Shown here: positions 19,301 to 34,300 of the stretch, one piece after another
Position numbering within the stretch: position 1 is the stretch's first letter
Layout: each line of letters begins with the position of its first letter
IMG/VR virus record: IMGVR_UViG_3300020472_000035
Coordinates: 1-53,895 of that record
Direction: 5' to 3' (one strand)
Source of the DNA: a virus
Length of the DNA: 53,895 nt
Made by a program: the position numbers and the translations under genes
Notes under the pieces: generated by a model
The model's input: the letters and a program-made list of their open reading frames with translations, nothing else
Databases searched by the model: none
Told to the model about the DNA's origin: nothing

Positions 19301-22300
19301 AGAGGTAATTAACCTTGCATTTCTGAGTATTTCAACGTTTGCTGGATGTGTATACCAATCAAATGGAGCACTTACTCCATTACTTGCAATAACTCCCGCA
19401 CCTGTAGTCTGACCTTGAACAGTATTTCCTATCGCAACAGGAAGATTATTCATATAAGGTCCAATATAAAGTCTGCTATCCTTAGCATCCCATTCAAGGA
19501 TCATAGCATAACCACCAGTAGTTGAGTCAGTAAGAATTTCACCAACAATGAAATTACCAGCTACACTAGCAAGTTGTAGAACACGTGCTTCATGCTTATG
19601 TTCTATGTCAGTTGTAATAGAGTCTTGAACCATGTTTCCAAGTAACTCATCAACAAAATCATTATAAATCCACTGACCATTACCAAATTGAGTATTAACA
19701 AGATTTGTTAACTCTTCCTTATAGTAATTTGCATTGAATAGGATATTCTTCATTCCAGATCTTGCATCATCTTTGCCTGGAGCAAAGAAGTCAATTACGA
19801 TATCTACAAGTTCATTCCAACGACCAACTACTTCATCAATATCTGTAGTAGATTCTGTATCTCTATATGCAGGAGATGAAGCACCTTGAGATTGATATCC
19901 ACCGAAAGGAATAGATTCACTACTATTATAAGCATTATTTCTAACTACTTCTGCACCAACTGTCTTCAATACGGTCATACCATAAACAGTTGCTATGACC
20001 TCATCCTCAACCTGAGTAAGAGTTCCATCAGCAGCAACGTAGTATTCAAGTGCCTTAATAGTGCTGTTATTACCACCAGTCTGTAAGTCAGAGATTATTG
20101 ATTTAACAATCAATTCTACATCTCTCTCACAAGTTAGTTGTCCACTAACACCACCTGGACTTGGGAATGTAAAGGCTTGATAGTTTGCAGAACCTGCTTG
20201 ATATGTAAATTCATTTACTATGCTAGAAGTAACATCTTGTGCAATATACTCTCTATTGAAATAGAGTCTATTACCAGCAATATGATAATCTAAACCAGTA
20301 GGTGCAATAATGTCATTAACACTGGTTATCAATGCTTCAATGTTAGTCTTAACATCTGCACAATCACCAATAACACTTATTGCGTTAGAAGCAGTACCAC
20401 CTGCCCATGCGTGAACATAGTCACCACCAGCAATGATACCCTCGATATCTGCAGAAGCAAACTGATGTAGATAATCTCCACCAGATATTACAGCACCAGC
20501 AAGAGAACTTACATAATTGTGTGTAGTAGTATCGCTAATGGCACCCTGTCCACCGTTTACATTAATTGTAATTGTTCCAGCAGCCTGATCAGCACTATCA
20601 ATATTGATTGCAGTGTCATATGCATAGTCTTCTCCAGTTCCAGTTGAAGCACCTGCTGAACGTGGATATGACTTCTGAGTTACGTTTCCATCACTGTTAA
20701 AGTCACAAGTAAAGGTTAATGAATTAGGAGCAAGTTTAATGCTAGTATTAGCAACTAATCCGTGGTTAACAGCAAGAGTTAATACCATTACACCCGTAGT
20801 TGGATTGTAAGTAGCATTAGAAACATTGTGTAAAACTTTTGGAGTAGTTCCTACAAGAACACTAATAGTCTCTGCAGTTGCTTCAGTAATCTCCATAGGA
20901 AGATTATAGAAAGGATCAGTTGTTCTTGGATAAGACTTCAGAGTCATATAGTCATCCATGAAGCATCTAAACTTCAATGAATTAGGATTAATCCTAATAG
21001 GATGACCAACCTTTAAGTTGTGGTTACCAATCCAAAGTTTTAAGTTACCTCCAGTTGGGTTATACTCAGCATTTGTCGCTGTATATTTAACTTCTGGAGT
21101 AGCACCAACGTTAACTGTAATAGTTGTTGTAGTAACAGCATCGATAGTAACTGGTTTCTGATAGAAAGGATCGGTTGCACGTGGGTATGTCTTATTAGTA
21201 GCACCAGCATTCATTTGACAATTAAATGTCAATGCATCATCTGCAATTTGAATACTATCACCAACACTAAATCCGTGACCAACAGTAATACAATTGGTTG
21301 CAGAAGCAGTCAATACAAAGTTATGAGTTGTAGTGTCTGTAACAGCACCCTGACCACCGTTAACATTAACGGTAATTGTTCCACCACCTTGGTTTACAGC
21401 AGTAATAGGTAGGAAGTTATCGTATGCATAATCAGCACCATTTGTGGTATTAGCACCAAATGATCTAGGATATGCCTTCTGAGTCTGGTTGCCATTACCG
21501 TTATAATCACAAGTAAAGACTAAAGATTCTGTTTTAATTCCAATTTGATCACCGATGACTAAAGTATGAGTTCCAATTGTAAGTGATAAATCACCTGAAG
21601 TTGGGTTATAGACTGCACCTGTGACACTAAATGTTCCTGTATTAACAGCAACAGTCAACGTCATATCTCCTGTAGAAGGAATATAAGATGCGTTATAAAC
21701 ATCGTACTGTGTAGTGCTATCATTATTTGTTACACCCCAGTCACCAACGATAAGATTTTCTGTATTATCTTGTGTTAGAGTTCCATCAACTGCTTGCTTT
21801 AAGTAGTAAATTAGACGCTCATGAACATAAACTGACTGTGGAAGTTGTAATCTAATATGTTGTATTTCATCATTCAATCCAAGATAGAATCCAGCAGCAG
21901 TAATGACATTCTTATTACCACCCTGTTCAATGTCAGTGGCAATACCATCAACAACTTGTCCTAGGTCAGTCTTACAACGTTCTGTTCCATCTGTAGAACC
22001 ACCATTTTGGTTTCTTGGCATATCCTGAGCCAAAGCAGGATACTTCTGTAGCATATCATATGCAGCTTTATCAACAATTGCTCCACGGTTCTGACGAATT
22101 AGTTCGGCAGCATCACGGAATCTGTAACGACTGAATATGTCTATTCTATCTGTATAAACTAGATCAGCACCAGGATTATCATAGGTGACCTTGAATGGAA
22201 CTTCCATATAGGAGTGGATTGTTCCACCAACATATTCATGAACAGGACCAAGATCAGTAACAGTTGCTAGATGGTCAACAGGAGTTGTTAAAGCAGCATT

Positions 22301-25300
22301 TGAAATGGTATCTGTTAAGATTGAAATTAGGTTATTTGAAGTTGTATAAACATCAGAACAACTAGTAACTTTATAATCAGACTTGGTTATGCAATTAGAA
22401 TCTGCACTAACAAACTTATGATCATGTACGTTATCTGATGGAGACTTACCAACATTAACTACAAATGTATTAGCTGATGCATTTTTAACTTCTAATACTT
22501 GCTTACTTGCAGGATCAGAAGCACGTGGATAATCATGCTGAGTAGCATGGGCATCCTTAGAACAAGTGAATCTTAGAGAGTCATCAGCGATGTAAATGGA
22601 ATCACCAGCAACATGTATTCCTCTATGAGCAGCAGATACAAATGTATGAGTATATTCACCACCAGTTCTGATACCATTAGTAAGTCCAGACTTGAATGTA
22701 TGGTGATAATTACCACCTGTGGTTACTATTGCTCTTGTAATAGAATTTACAGATGAAGATTCAAATGTATGTGTATATTGATCAGCAAATGCAGCAACAC
22801 CAACATCAACAGTAAATGTATTATTAGTTGGATTGACAACTGTTAACCATCTACCACTAGCAGGGTCGGTTGTTCTTGGATATTCGTGAATACTTGAGTA
22901 TTGGTCTTTAGCACATCTAAAGGATAGACTTTCGTTAGTAATGCGAATCTTCTCACCACTCCGAATTCCGTGGAAAATACTAATACCTTGAGCACTAGCA
23001 GAAACAAAGTTATGTGCTGAAGTATCAGTAACAGCTCCACCACCGCCATTTACATTGACTGTAATTGTGGTTGCAGTTGTTGCTCTAATCGGTAAATGAT
23101 TGTTATATGCGTAGTCAGCTCCAGAAGGAGTAGCAGCACCAGTTGCTCTAGGATAAGATTTGTTTGTAGTGTTTCCATCATTATTATAATCACAAGTAAA
23201 GATTAATGAATTAGGAGCAATTAATATCTCCTGTCCAACTGCTAAAGAGTGAGATCCAACAGTTATTTCCATATCACCTGTGACAGGATTATATGTAACT
23301 GCACTAGCTGTATGCTGAGTTGTTGGAACTGTTATAGTCATATGTCCTGTAGCTGGATCATATGCAACAGTGCTTGGAGTAAATCTGTAAGGTGCTACGC
23401 TACTTAATGTATGTGCAGGAGTAAATGAAGGTGAATAACCATCCAAAGCATTAACTGTAACAGTTGTTGCACCTACTGCATCAATAGGAATTGCTTGAGC
23501 AACAAGTGGATCTCCTTGGATAATACCATCAGTATCTGAACCTGCATAAGTATGTGTTGTTGTATTTGTTGGAGTAGTTCCTTGTAGAATATCAACTTCA
23601 AACTGAGAATCGGTTACTTTACTAATGAATAACCACTTATCGCTTGCAGGATCAGTAGCACGAGGATATGTGTGTATAGTTGCGTTCTGATCTTCTAAAC
23701 ATCTGAACTTGAGTGAATTATCTTTAATCTTAATCGGTGTACCAGAAACCATACCGTGACCAAGAGTGACAGCATTAGCAGACGCAGAAACGAAATTATG
23801 CGTTGTAGTATCTGTAATAGCACCTTGACCACCATTAACATTGACCGTAATAGTATTTGAATCAGCAGCACGAACTTGAAGCCATGTGTCATATGCATAA
23901 TCTGCTCCACTAGTTGTTGTCGCACCACTTGCTCTAGGATAAGTCTTCTGAGTTGTGTTACCGTCACTGTTATAGTCACAAGTCATTGTCAAGGAATTAG
24001 GAGCAAGTTTGATCTTATTGCCTGGAATTATTCCATGACCAACCTGAATTGCACCATCAAGTGCAGAAGTAAAGGTGTGGTTACTAATATCTGTAATAGC
24101 ACCTGCTCCACCGTTAACATTAACTTCTATAGTTGTAGCACCTACAGCAGCAATATCTAACCATGTATCATATGCATAGTCAGCACCAGTTGCAGTAGAA
24201 GCACCAGCAGAACGAGGATAAGACTTAACTGTCTGGTTATTATCGTTATTAAAGTCACAAGTGAACTTAATAGACTCAGGAGTGAATTTAATCCTATCAT
24301 TAGTTGTTAAACTATGAGACCCAATAGTTAGAACCAGAGTTCCAGCAGAAGGTGAATAAGTTGCACCACTAATGTTATATGACCCTGCATTTGCAGAAAT
24401 AGTCATTGTCATATCACCCGATGTTGGGTTATATGTTACAGCAGTAGGAGTAAATGACTCAGTAGGAATATTAACTGTCAAAGCACCTGTAACTGGATTG
24501 TAAATTGTTCCAGTTCCAGCAGTATGAGTAGCAACATTACTTCTTGGATATGTGTGCTTCTCAACAGAACCATCCATTGCACAAGTCATTATCAATGAAT
24601 CAGGAGCAATCTTGATTGTTGAATTTGCCTTGCTAACACAACCTGAAACAGCACTTACGAATGTATGTGTATCAACGTTAGTAGAAGGAATTGCATCTAG
24701 AACCTGAACATCAAAAGTATCTGTAGTAACATTAAAGATTTCAATCCACTTATTGCTAACTGGATCACTTGCACGTGGATAATCTTTTTGTGCAGCACCA
24801 CCAGAGGCACCACCAAAGTTACAACTTAGTTTTAATCCACCATCAGCAATCTTAACTTTCTCACCATTAGAGAAGTTATGACCTGCAATAGTCAATGTCA
24901 TAACACCACTTACAGGATTATATGCAACATCTGTTGGTGTATGAGTTGTAGGAGCAGGGTGACTATGTGCGTCAATAGTTAATGCTAGAGCACCAGTTGA
25001 AGGATTATAAGTTGCTGCACTTGGTGTATAAGCAACAGTTGGAGTTGCACCGACATTAATAGTTACGCTATTGTCACGTTTAACAATACCATGTGGATTA
25101 GACTTAACAAATAAATGTCCAAATTGACCTTCTACACCAGCCTTACCTACAAATACTGTAAATGTGTGATCACTAGCAGCGTTAATTTTTAACCATCTGG
25201 CAGCAAATGGATCATTAGGTCTAGGATAAGCATGTTCTGTTGAATGATTATCTTTACCACATGTAAAGGTTAATGAATAATTCTCTATTCTAATTTCATT

Positions 25301-28300
25301 AGATGTTGTTAATCCATGATTCAAAATTGTCATGGTTAACATACCAGTCACTGTATTATAAGTTGCACCTTCAACAGTCATTCTAGAAGTACTACCATTA
25401 CCCCAAATTGGTAATGCTGTATTATAGAATGGATCATCAACTCTAGGATAAGAGTGATCTGTAGAATCATTATCTTGTGAACAAGTAAATGTCAAGGCAT
25501 CCTTGAGAAGTTTCAAAGTTTCACCAGATCTGGTCATTCCACCAGGAGATGCACTTATGAATTGGTGTGTATAACTACCACCAGATGTTACTGCGTTAGA
25601 AGCAGTACCACCTGCCCAAGTATGGGTATAAGGAGCACCTGCAACAACAGCACCTTTGGCAAGTCCACCTGCCCAAGTATGAGGTGCACTGGTTCCAGAA
25701 GCAATACCAACATTAAGAGTAATTTCGTAATCAGTTACTGAATCAATATTGATTGGCTTATCATAGAATGGATCAGCACCACCTACACAGTTACCGCCTG
25801 TGCAACCAGATGCACGAGGATAAGTCTTAACTTGACCACCAGCTACCTTACCAACATTAACAGTAAGTGTTCCACCAGAAACACCTTCAACTGCTATATT
25901 AGTGTTATAGAATGGATCAGTTGATCTAGGATAAGTATGACTTGAATTATTACTATCAGCATCACAAGTGAATGATAAGGAATTCGCATCAATAGTTATC
26001 ATACTTGAAGCATGTTGAATACCATTAGTGGTTGCAGAAACAAATGTATGAGCAGTTGAGTTGCTAGATGGAACAACATCTAGAACCTGAATATTATACT
26101 GATCAGCATCAACTATTCCTACAATCGCTATCCACTTATCGCTAATTGGATCAGAAGCACGAGGATAAGAATGAAGACTGATATAATTGTCTTGAGCACA
26201 CTTGAATGTTACTGCATTATCTGCAAGTTTAACTAAATCACCAGCAGCGAATCCATGACCAGTTTTCTTAATGGTCATGATACCTGTAGAAGGTTCGTAT
26301 GTAGTTCCTGCTTCTGGAGTATGAGTTGTAGGTGCAGTTATAGTAGTAGAATTAGTTGTTAATACTAATTCTCCTGTAGAATGAGTATACGTGGCATTTG
26401 TTACATTATATTGATTAGAAGTTCCAACTTCATTTACAGCATTAGATGCGGTTCCACCATTATATGTGTGATTACCACTACCGTAAGTACAACTGAATGA
26501 CAATGCATTAGCAGGGATTTTAATCTTAGTATTTGGTGTTAAATGATTCTTAGTAACTATTCCGTTAGCTGCTGCAGAAACAAAGGTGTGTGCTTCATTA
26601 CCAATTGAAATCTGACCTTGACCACCATTAACATTAACAGTAAATGATGTGCTATCATATGCTGTAATTGGAAGCCACTTATCATATGCATAGTCAGCAC
26701 CACTTGTTGTAGCAGCACCTGATGAACGAGGATATGTATTACCTGGTGAACTTACACCAACAGCACAAGTGATCGTTCCATTAAGTTGATCAACTGCTAA
26801 TATTGGAAGAGCTGTATTAAATGCAGGGTCTGTTGCTCTTGGATATGTATGATTAGATCCATGATTATCTAAAGAACAAGTAAATGTTAATGCATCCTGT
26901 GCAATTGTTATAGTATCACTAGTTGTATAACTATGAGAACCAATATTAACTATTAAGTAACCAGTTTGTGCAACATAAGATGCAAAGTTGACATCTTCAT
27001 TAGTTCCACTAACGCTAACTGCATTAGTAACGTTTCCACCAACATAATTATGAATACCTGCACCGTATGTGCAACTGAATGTTAGAGAGTTAGCTACAAT
27101 CTTAATTGAATCTGTAGTTGTTAGACTATGTGCTCCAGTCGTAATTTTTAAATTACCAGTTGAAGGATCATAAGTAGCACCTGTTGCGGTTCTTCTACCT
27201 ACCTGCAATGTCATTACACCAGATGCAGTATCAAAGGATGCATCAGAAACGTCATAATCTACTTGAGGTGCAGCACCAACATTAACAGTGATTGTTCCTG
27301 CTGTTTGATCTACAAAACTAATTGGTATAGAACTCTCATATGCTCTATCAATTCTACGAGTTATTGAATTAGCAGTAGAAGCAGTGCAAGTATGATCTGT
27401 TGTATTTGTGGGTGTTGTTCCCATTAATACATTAACGTCAAATGTAGATGCTTGACAGTTGAATACTTCGATATACTTACCACTAATAGGGTCTGTAGAT
27501 CTTGGATATGTATGAGTTGTTATATGATTATCTTCACCACAAGTAAATGACAGTGAATTATCAGCAATCGTAATCTTATCGCCATCTTGGAATCCATGAT
27601 CACCATCAGTTTGGATGGACATTACACCTGTTGTAGAGTTATAAGAAACTCCAGTGTAGTCTACAGAATGTGTTGAAGTTATATTTCTTGGATATGTCTT
27701 ATTAGCAGTATTACCATCCATTGAACATGTAAATGTCAATGCATTATTTCCGATAATAACATCATCTCCAACTTGAAGACCGTGATTAGCACCAATGGTT
27801 AACACCATATCACCACTAGCGTTATCATATGTGGCACCAGTTACATTATGCTGAACATTAGCAGTAGTACCAACATTAACATCAAATTCTGTATGAGTTA
27901 CATTACTAATAGGAAGCCATTTATTGTAATATGGGTCTGTAATTCTTGGATAGGTATGCTCACTACCATAGTTGTCCATTGAACACTTAAAGATCAATGA
28001 ATCTCTATCAAACATAACTCTATCACCAGTATAGAATCCATGCTCAACAGTAATTGGATTTGGATCTGCAGACTTAAACTTATGCTTATAATCACCACCA
28101 CATATAATTGCATCTGCAACAGCAGAATCAAATGTATGAGTTGTTGTATTACTTGATTTACCAACGTTAATAGTAATTACACCTGACTGATGTGTAAGAC
28201 CATTAGCAACAGCACTTGAGAATGTATGAGTGTCAGTATTAGTAGAAGGAACAACATCTAGAACTTGAACATCAAAATCATTTCCACTTACATTTGATAC

Positions 28301-31300
28301 TTCTAACCATCTACTACTTGCATAATCAGTAGCTCTTGGATATGTTTTAGTTCCACCACTACCGAATGAACAAGTTAAGGATAAAGTATCATCTTGAATC
28401 ATTACTTTATCGCCATTGTTGAATGAATGACCAGCACCAATTGTGATTGTCATTACACCAGTAGCACCGCTATAAGAAGCAGCAGTAATTGTATGTCTAC
28501 TTCCTACCGAATCAATATTGACAGGCATCTCATAGAACATATCACGATGTTGCTCAAGATTACCCATATATCCAACGAATGTATGAGCACTTGTATTAGT
28601 AGAAGGAACAACATCTAAAACTTGAACATCTACACTAGTAGATTGTACATTTTGAACTGGGATCCACTTACCACTGATATAATCACCAGGTCTAGGATAA
28701 GAGTGCTGTGTAGTATGATCATCCTTAGCACAAGTCATTACAATATTATAATCAGGAATTCTAACCCGATCACCATTTTTCATTCCATGACCTGCTACGA
28801 GATCTAATGTCATGATACCTGTAGTAGGATTATATGCTCCAGTAGTTACAGTATGAAGATCAACAATAGAACGAGGATAAGAATGAACACCAGTTCCATA
28901 ACCGCAAGTAAAGAGAAGACTATTAGACTTAATTCTAATTGATGTATTTTGTCTCTCTAATCCACCTGCAGCAAATGAAACGAATGAATGAGCATCAGTA
29001 TTTGTTGAAGGAATAATTGCTAGACATTGAATATCAAATGTATTTGCAGTTACATTAGTAATTGGAATAAACTTACCGCTAATTGGGTCAGTAGAACGAG
29101 GATAAGTCTTCTGTGCAGCACCACCAGTAGCACCACCAAAGTTACAACTCATGGTTAATGCATTATCAGCAAGTCTTACCTTGTCACCCTCAGCAAATCC
29201 ATGATTAGCAAGAGTAAGAGTTACAACACCTGTATTTGGATCATAAGCAGCACTAGTAGGTGAATGAACACTTGGTGCTTGTAAATCATGATCACCAACA
29301 GTTAAAGCCATTACACCTGTGGTAGGTGTGAAGGTAGCAGCAGTTGGAGTAAGAGTAACTTTTGGAGAAATTCCTACATTAACCGTAATTGATGTATCAG
29401 TTACATGTGAAACTTCAAGTTGATTATTATGTGCTGGATCACTCTGTCTTGGATATGAGTGGGTTGTTGTATGACCATCCATATCACAACTAAAGTGAAG
29501 TGAATTATCAGAAATCTTAACTTTTTGTCCTGTCTCTATATTATGAGCATCTATTGTTAGTTCTAAATCTCCACTAATTGCACTATAATCAGCATCTCTA
29601 ACATGATATTGATCATTACCAACATTCATGGTCATTACACCTGTTGACGCAGTATAGTCAGCATTATGAACACTATGCTTACTACCTGGTTTTAGATCAT
29701 TATCACCGATATCCATCGTCAAGAAACCAGTATCAGCATCATAAGTTGCACTAGCAGCAGTATAACTTATTGCAGGTGATTTACCGACATTGACATCAAA
29801 TGTTCCTGTAGCAACGTTAGAAACTTCTAACCATCCTTGTCCTGCAGGATCCTCTGGTCTAGGATAACTCTGTGAAACTGTATTATTATCACAAGTACAT
29901 GTCATTGTGATGGAATTAGGTTCAAACTTAATCCTATCTCCATTCTTCAGACCATGACCGACTGTTAAACAGTTAGATAAAGATGATGAGTAAGTATGAG
30001 CATAAGCATGACTAATAGCACCAGCACCACCATTAACATTAACTGAAATAGTTGTAGCAGTTACATCTTGAATTCTTAGATACTTGTCATATGCATAATC
30101 TTCTCCATTTGGTGTATTAGCACCTGCTGCTCTAGGATATGCACCAGTACCAACTCCACTATTATCACAACTAAATGTAATTCCACCAGTAGCGATCTTA
30201 ACGCTATCATCAGTTGTTAAAGTATGAGCACCAATAGTTAGAACCATTACACCAGTTGCATGGTCATAAGTGGCACCAGTAACGCTGACCTGACTTGTAG
30301 GAACAGTTATAGTTAATACACCTGTTGTAGCAGTATATGCAGCATTAGTTGCTGTAATATGGTGAGGACCATTTAAATTATGATTTGCAGCAGTGATTAA
30401 CATATCACCCATTGTTGGATGGTATGAAATATCAGTTGGACTATATTTCTCTAAAACTTGAGTTGTATAACCATCATTAGTAATAGAAGTATCATAATGC
30501 TGAATTAATCCATGATCACCTTGTATATCCCAAGGAGTATTAGTAACAATATACTTGATGATTCTATCTAAAACTTCAAATGTGTAGACTGTCATAGAGA
30601 CATCATCTTCAACATTCAAGATAGTAACAGGATTAGTAGTTCTATCAACATAGTATGAAGAAGCCTTCCACATATGATGATTACTACCATTACGTAAATC
30701 TTCTACAAGAGAATCAATAACATCTCTTACATCATCCTCACAATCAGACTCAGATCCAATGATAGTATGAGCAGGGTAAACCTGCTTCATGATATAAACA
30801 GATTCCTGAGCAAGTAATTCTTTGTTTAATATTAATAAATCTGCAGCATTCTTATATCTGTGAATCTTACCATTAAATCCTGTAGGAGCACCAGCGATAT
30901 TAGATTTATAAGTTACACTTAAAGCATCGTTGTTAACGAATTCACCCTTACCAAAACTCTCTCCACCAGACCAATCTTCAGTAACTGTTGCAGCATCTGC
31001 ACCATCAAAGTGGACTAGTAATTTTGTATCAGTATCTCCTTGCCAAATACCATTAGGAGAAGTAAATGGAACTGTAGCATAACGTGCAAGTCTAGAATAT
31101 CTAAATTCATCAATCCATCCAGCAAGACTATTAAGTCCCTGCCAATCAGAACCTATTCTAATTGGTTTGTTTGCTGTATAGTTACCACTATCTGTTCCAG
31201 TTCCAATCTCTGTTCCATTAGAAACGATCTTAACATCAGTACCAGTTCTTTGGATTACTAAATGATACCAAACATTATTGTTTAAAACATTTGCTCCAGT

Positions 31301-34300
31301 ATTTGCTATATCAGAACCATTAACATTTAAACGAACTTGTGCTGCCTCTAAGTAAATTCTAGGAGCAACTTCTGTCGCAGATTCCCTCATATCAACTAGA
31401 GTTATAGTTCCAGTTAATGAAGCAGCATCTAAACGAACCCAGAATTCAATAGTGTAATCACCTGTACCAGGAGCAAATTCAGAAGACTTAGGAATCTGAA
31501 CATAATCATTTGTTGCAGCATCAAGAAGCAATGAAGCAGTTCCAAACTTCTTCTGTGCAGTATCTAATTGTGCACTATTAGAGAAGTTAATTACATGATA
31601 ATCTGCACCATGTCTTAATGATCTACCAATCTTACCAAGATATATTGTATTACCTGAATAGTTAAATCCAATAACTTCAGCCTTAGTATCTCTAGTTCTA
31701 ATAATTTGACCAGTTCCGAATAATCCAGAACCTTGCTTATCTTTAAAGGTTAATTTTCTTGCTTTTCCATCTTCACCAGTAACAAAATCACCAATATTAT
31801 TTCCGTAAGAGATCTTATAATTCCTAATCATCTCTCCGACAACCAATGTTCCATTGGCATTATCGTAAGGAATTACTATATTGCTAACATATTCATTAGC
31901 AGGGAATTGTGAATCAATATCTGTTGTAAAGGTTTCATAATCAACAACACTAATTGTAGACTTAGAAATGTCATCTAAAACTATGTTTGGATATGTAATT
32001 GATGTAACTCTGTTGAATAATAGACCAAAGAATGATGAACCTTCAGATATATTGACCTGACCAATAAACTCATTGGTTGTAGGATCTTGATATGTTGCTG
32101 TAGCAGTAAGTCTTGCAACAACACCAGACTGAGCACCCATAATAACATCATCAAGAGCAAGATCAAATAGTCCAGGAGTGGACTGATATGTTCCAGTAGT
32201 CTTACTTAAAGTTAATTTGTTATTAACAGCAATACTAGTTGAATAAACAGGACCATCTTCTGCCTGTGTAAATGCAGTAGTACCAAGTTGTCCTCTAGTT
32301 ACTTCTAATGTCCAAGAATCATTATTGACAGTTATTTGAGTAACAGTTACAATTTCAGAACCAATCTGATAATTAGATGATACAACAAACGTTCCTGCAG
32401 CAGGAGGAGTATCAGGATCAGTTGAAATTTGCTTAGGTGCTACAACTTCAATAGCAGCAGTAGAAGGACCAACTCCGTAACGAAGTTGAGCAAGTGGATC
32501 TTCTGCACCACCTGCTAAGTTAATTGCTTCAACCTTAGCAGTCTGACCATCATGGTTACTAACTGTCTCACCGAATACAAATAAACCAAGATTTGAAATA
32601 TCTGAAATAGAAACGTAATTAGCAACAAATCCAGTAGCACTATTGTTTACCAATTCATTTGCTTGGAATGCAGTTCCTTCTGTAAAATAACCTTGAACAT
32701 CATCTCCAACAATTGCTGTGACAGTAAATCTGGTTAGAGATTCTTGTCCAACCATCGTATTTCCTCTAATTGGGAAAATACCACTAATATTAGTAAATAC
32801 TACTTGCTTTATATCAATTTGCTGTATATCAACATTGACGTATTTGACACTTGCAGGTGGTTGAGGTGGTTGACTGAATACAATAGAATCACCTAAAATT
32901 GTAAATGATGTCCCTGGAGTTTGAGCAACACCATTCAAAATGATCATTAACTGATTAGCATTAGCAACTACATTATCACCATTAACTTGTAGTGGGAATT
33001 GAGTCTTAACACCATCAAATTGATTAGAAATATCATCTAATCTCTGTACAACAGAAGTCAAAATGTTCTCAGAAGACGTTAGTCTCTTCTGACGGAACAG
33101 AACTTCTGAATTATTAAATTCTGAATAAACTGGTTCAACTAGGGAGAAACTTTGTATATTAGGAACAATTGCTTCTCTTGCAAGTTCAACAGCTTTTGTT
33201 ATCTGGAAATCAGTTTCCTTATTAGGAATTTGACCATAATCCGATAGATTTAACTCACCAAATACCTTAAATGATGCAGGGTGAACATTCTTAAGTAAAA
33301 TCTCTTTCCATTCACCAATAGAAACAGCAGACTTAACAGCATAGGAGAAGTCCTGATAATAGTAAGAGTCTTGAATCTTCTGAATAATTTCAGAAGGTTT
33401 ACCAATGTCATCAATGAATTGACCAGTAGTTTTGGTAATAGAACCAATTTCTAGAACACCACGAGCAACCTTTAAATCACTAATGATACCTGAAGACTTA
33501 GAAATAACACCTGTAATTCTTTGATTCTCTGAAAAATCTCCAGTGTAATCAACAATCTTAATAACTCTAGGTCCAACCTGCCAACCAGAGTTAGTTGAAA
33601 CATATCCACTAGCAGTAGCAGCATCTAATGAATCACCTTGATATACAAGTTCACCTTCAAGGAAAGTAGATGTTACAACGTTCGCAGTAGCAGCACCACC
33701 AAATGATTCGGTTAAAACAGTCTGACGACCTTCACCAGCGTTAACGAAAGTAATAGCATCACCTAAAGCAGCGTTAGAAGCAGTAATAGCAAGTTTTAAC
33801 TGGTTAGTTTCTAGTGAATTTGCAGCACCAGCAATAGCATAATAAGTGTTAGATGCATTTAATCTACCAATAGCACCAGCAGCAAGTGGGAAATCTGCCC
33901 CATCTCCAGTATCAGTAACTGTTAATGTAACTTCAGCACCATTCTGAATACCATGTGGGAAAGCAAACTGTAGTAATCCTAAGTCAAGGTTAACAACATA
34001 GTTAAAGGATGATCTTAAAGATACAACAGGAGCAGAAGAGTAACCTGAACCTGGATCTTTAACGATAATATCATCTAGACGACCGTTCTTAATAGTTGCT
34101 TCAGCAGTTGCATTAAATCCACCACCACCTGTAATAACAACAGTAGGTGATTGTGAATATCCAGAACCTGGGTCAGTAATTGTAATACTGTCTAGGATAC
34201 TTGTAGAAGTTAACTGAGCATTAATTGGGAACGAAATCTCAGGACGTAAAGTATAGTCATGAGGATAATCATAACCAAAGTTATTATTCTTAAGTTTCTT

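Noticed and set aside
20380-30440. CRISPR-like or IS-related DNA repeats
   Set aside because: The periodicity is in the protein frame, copies are diverged and adjacent without spacers, and no cas or transposase gene is present.
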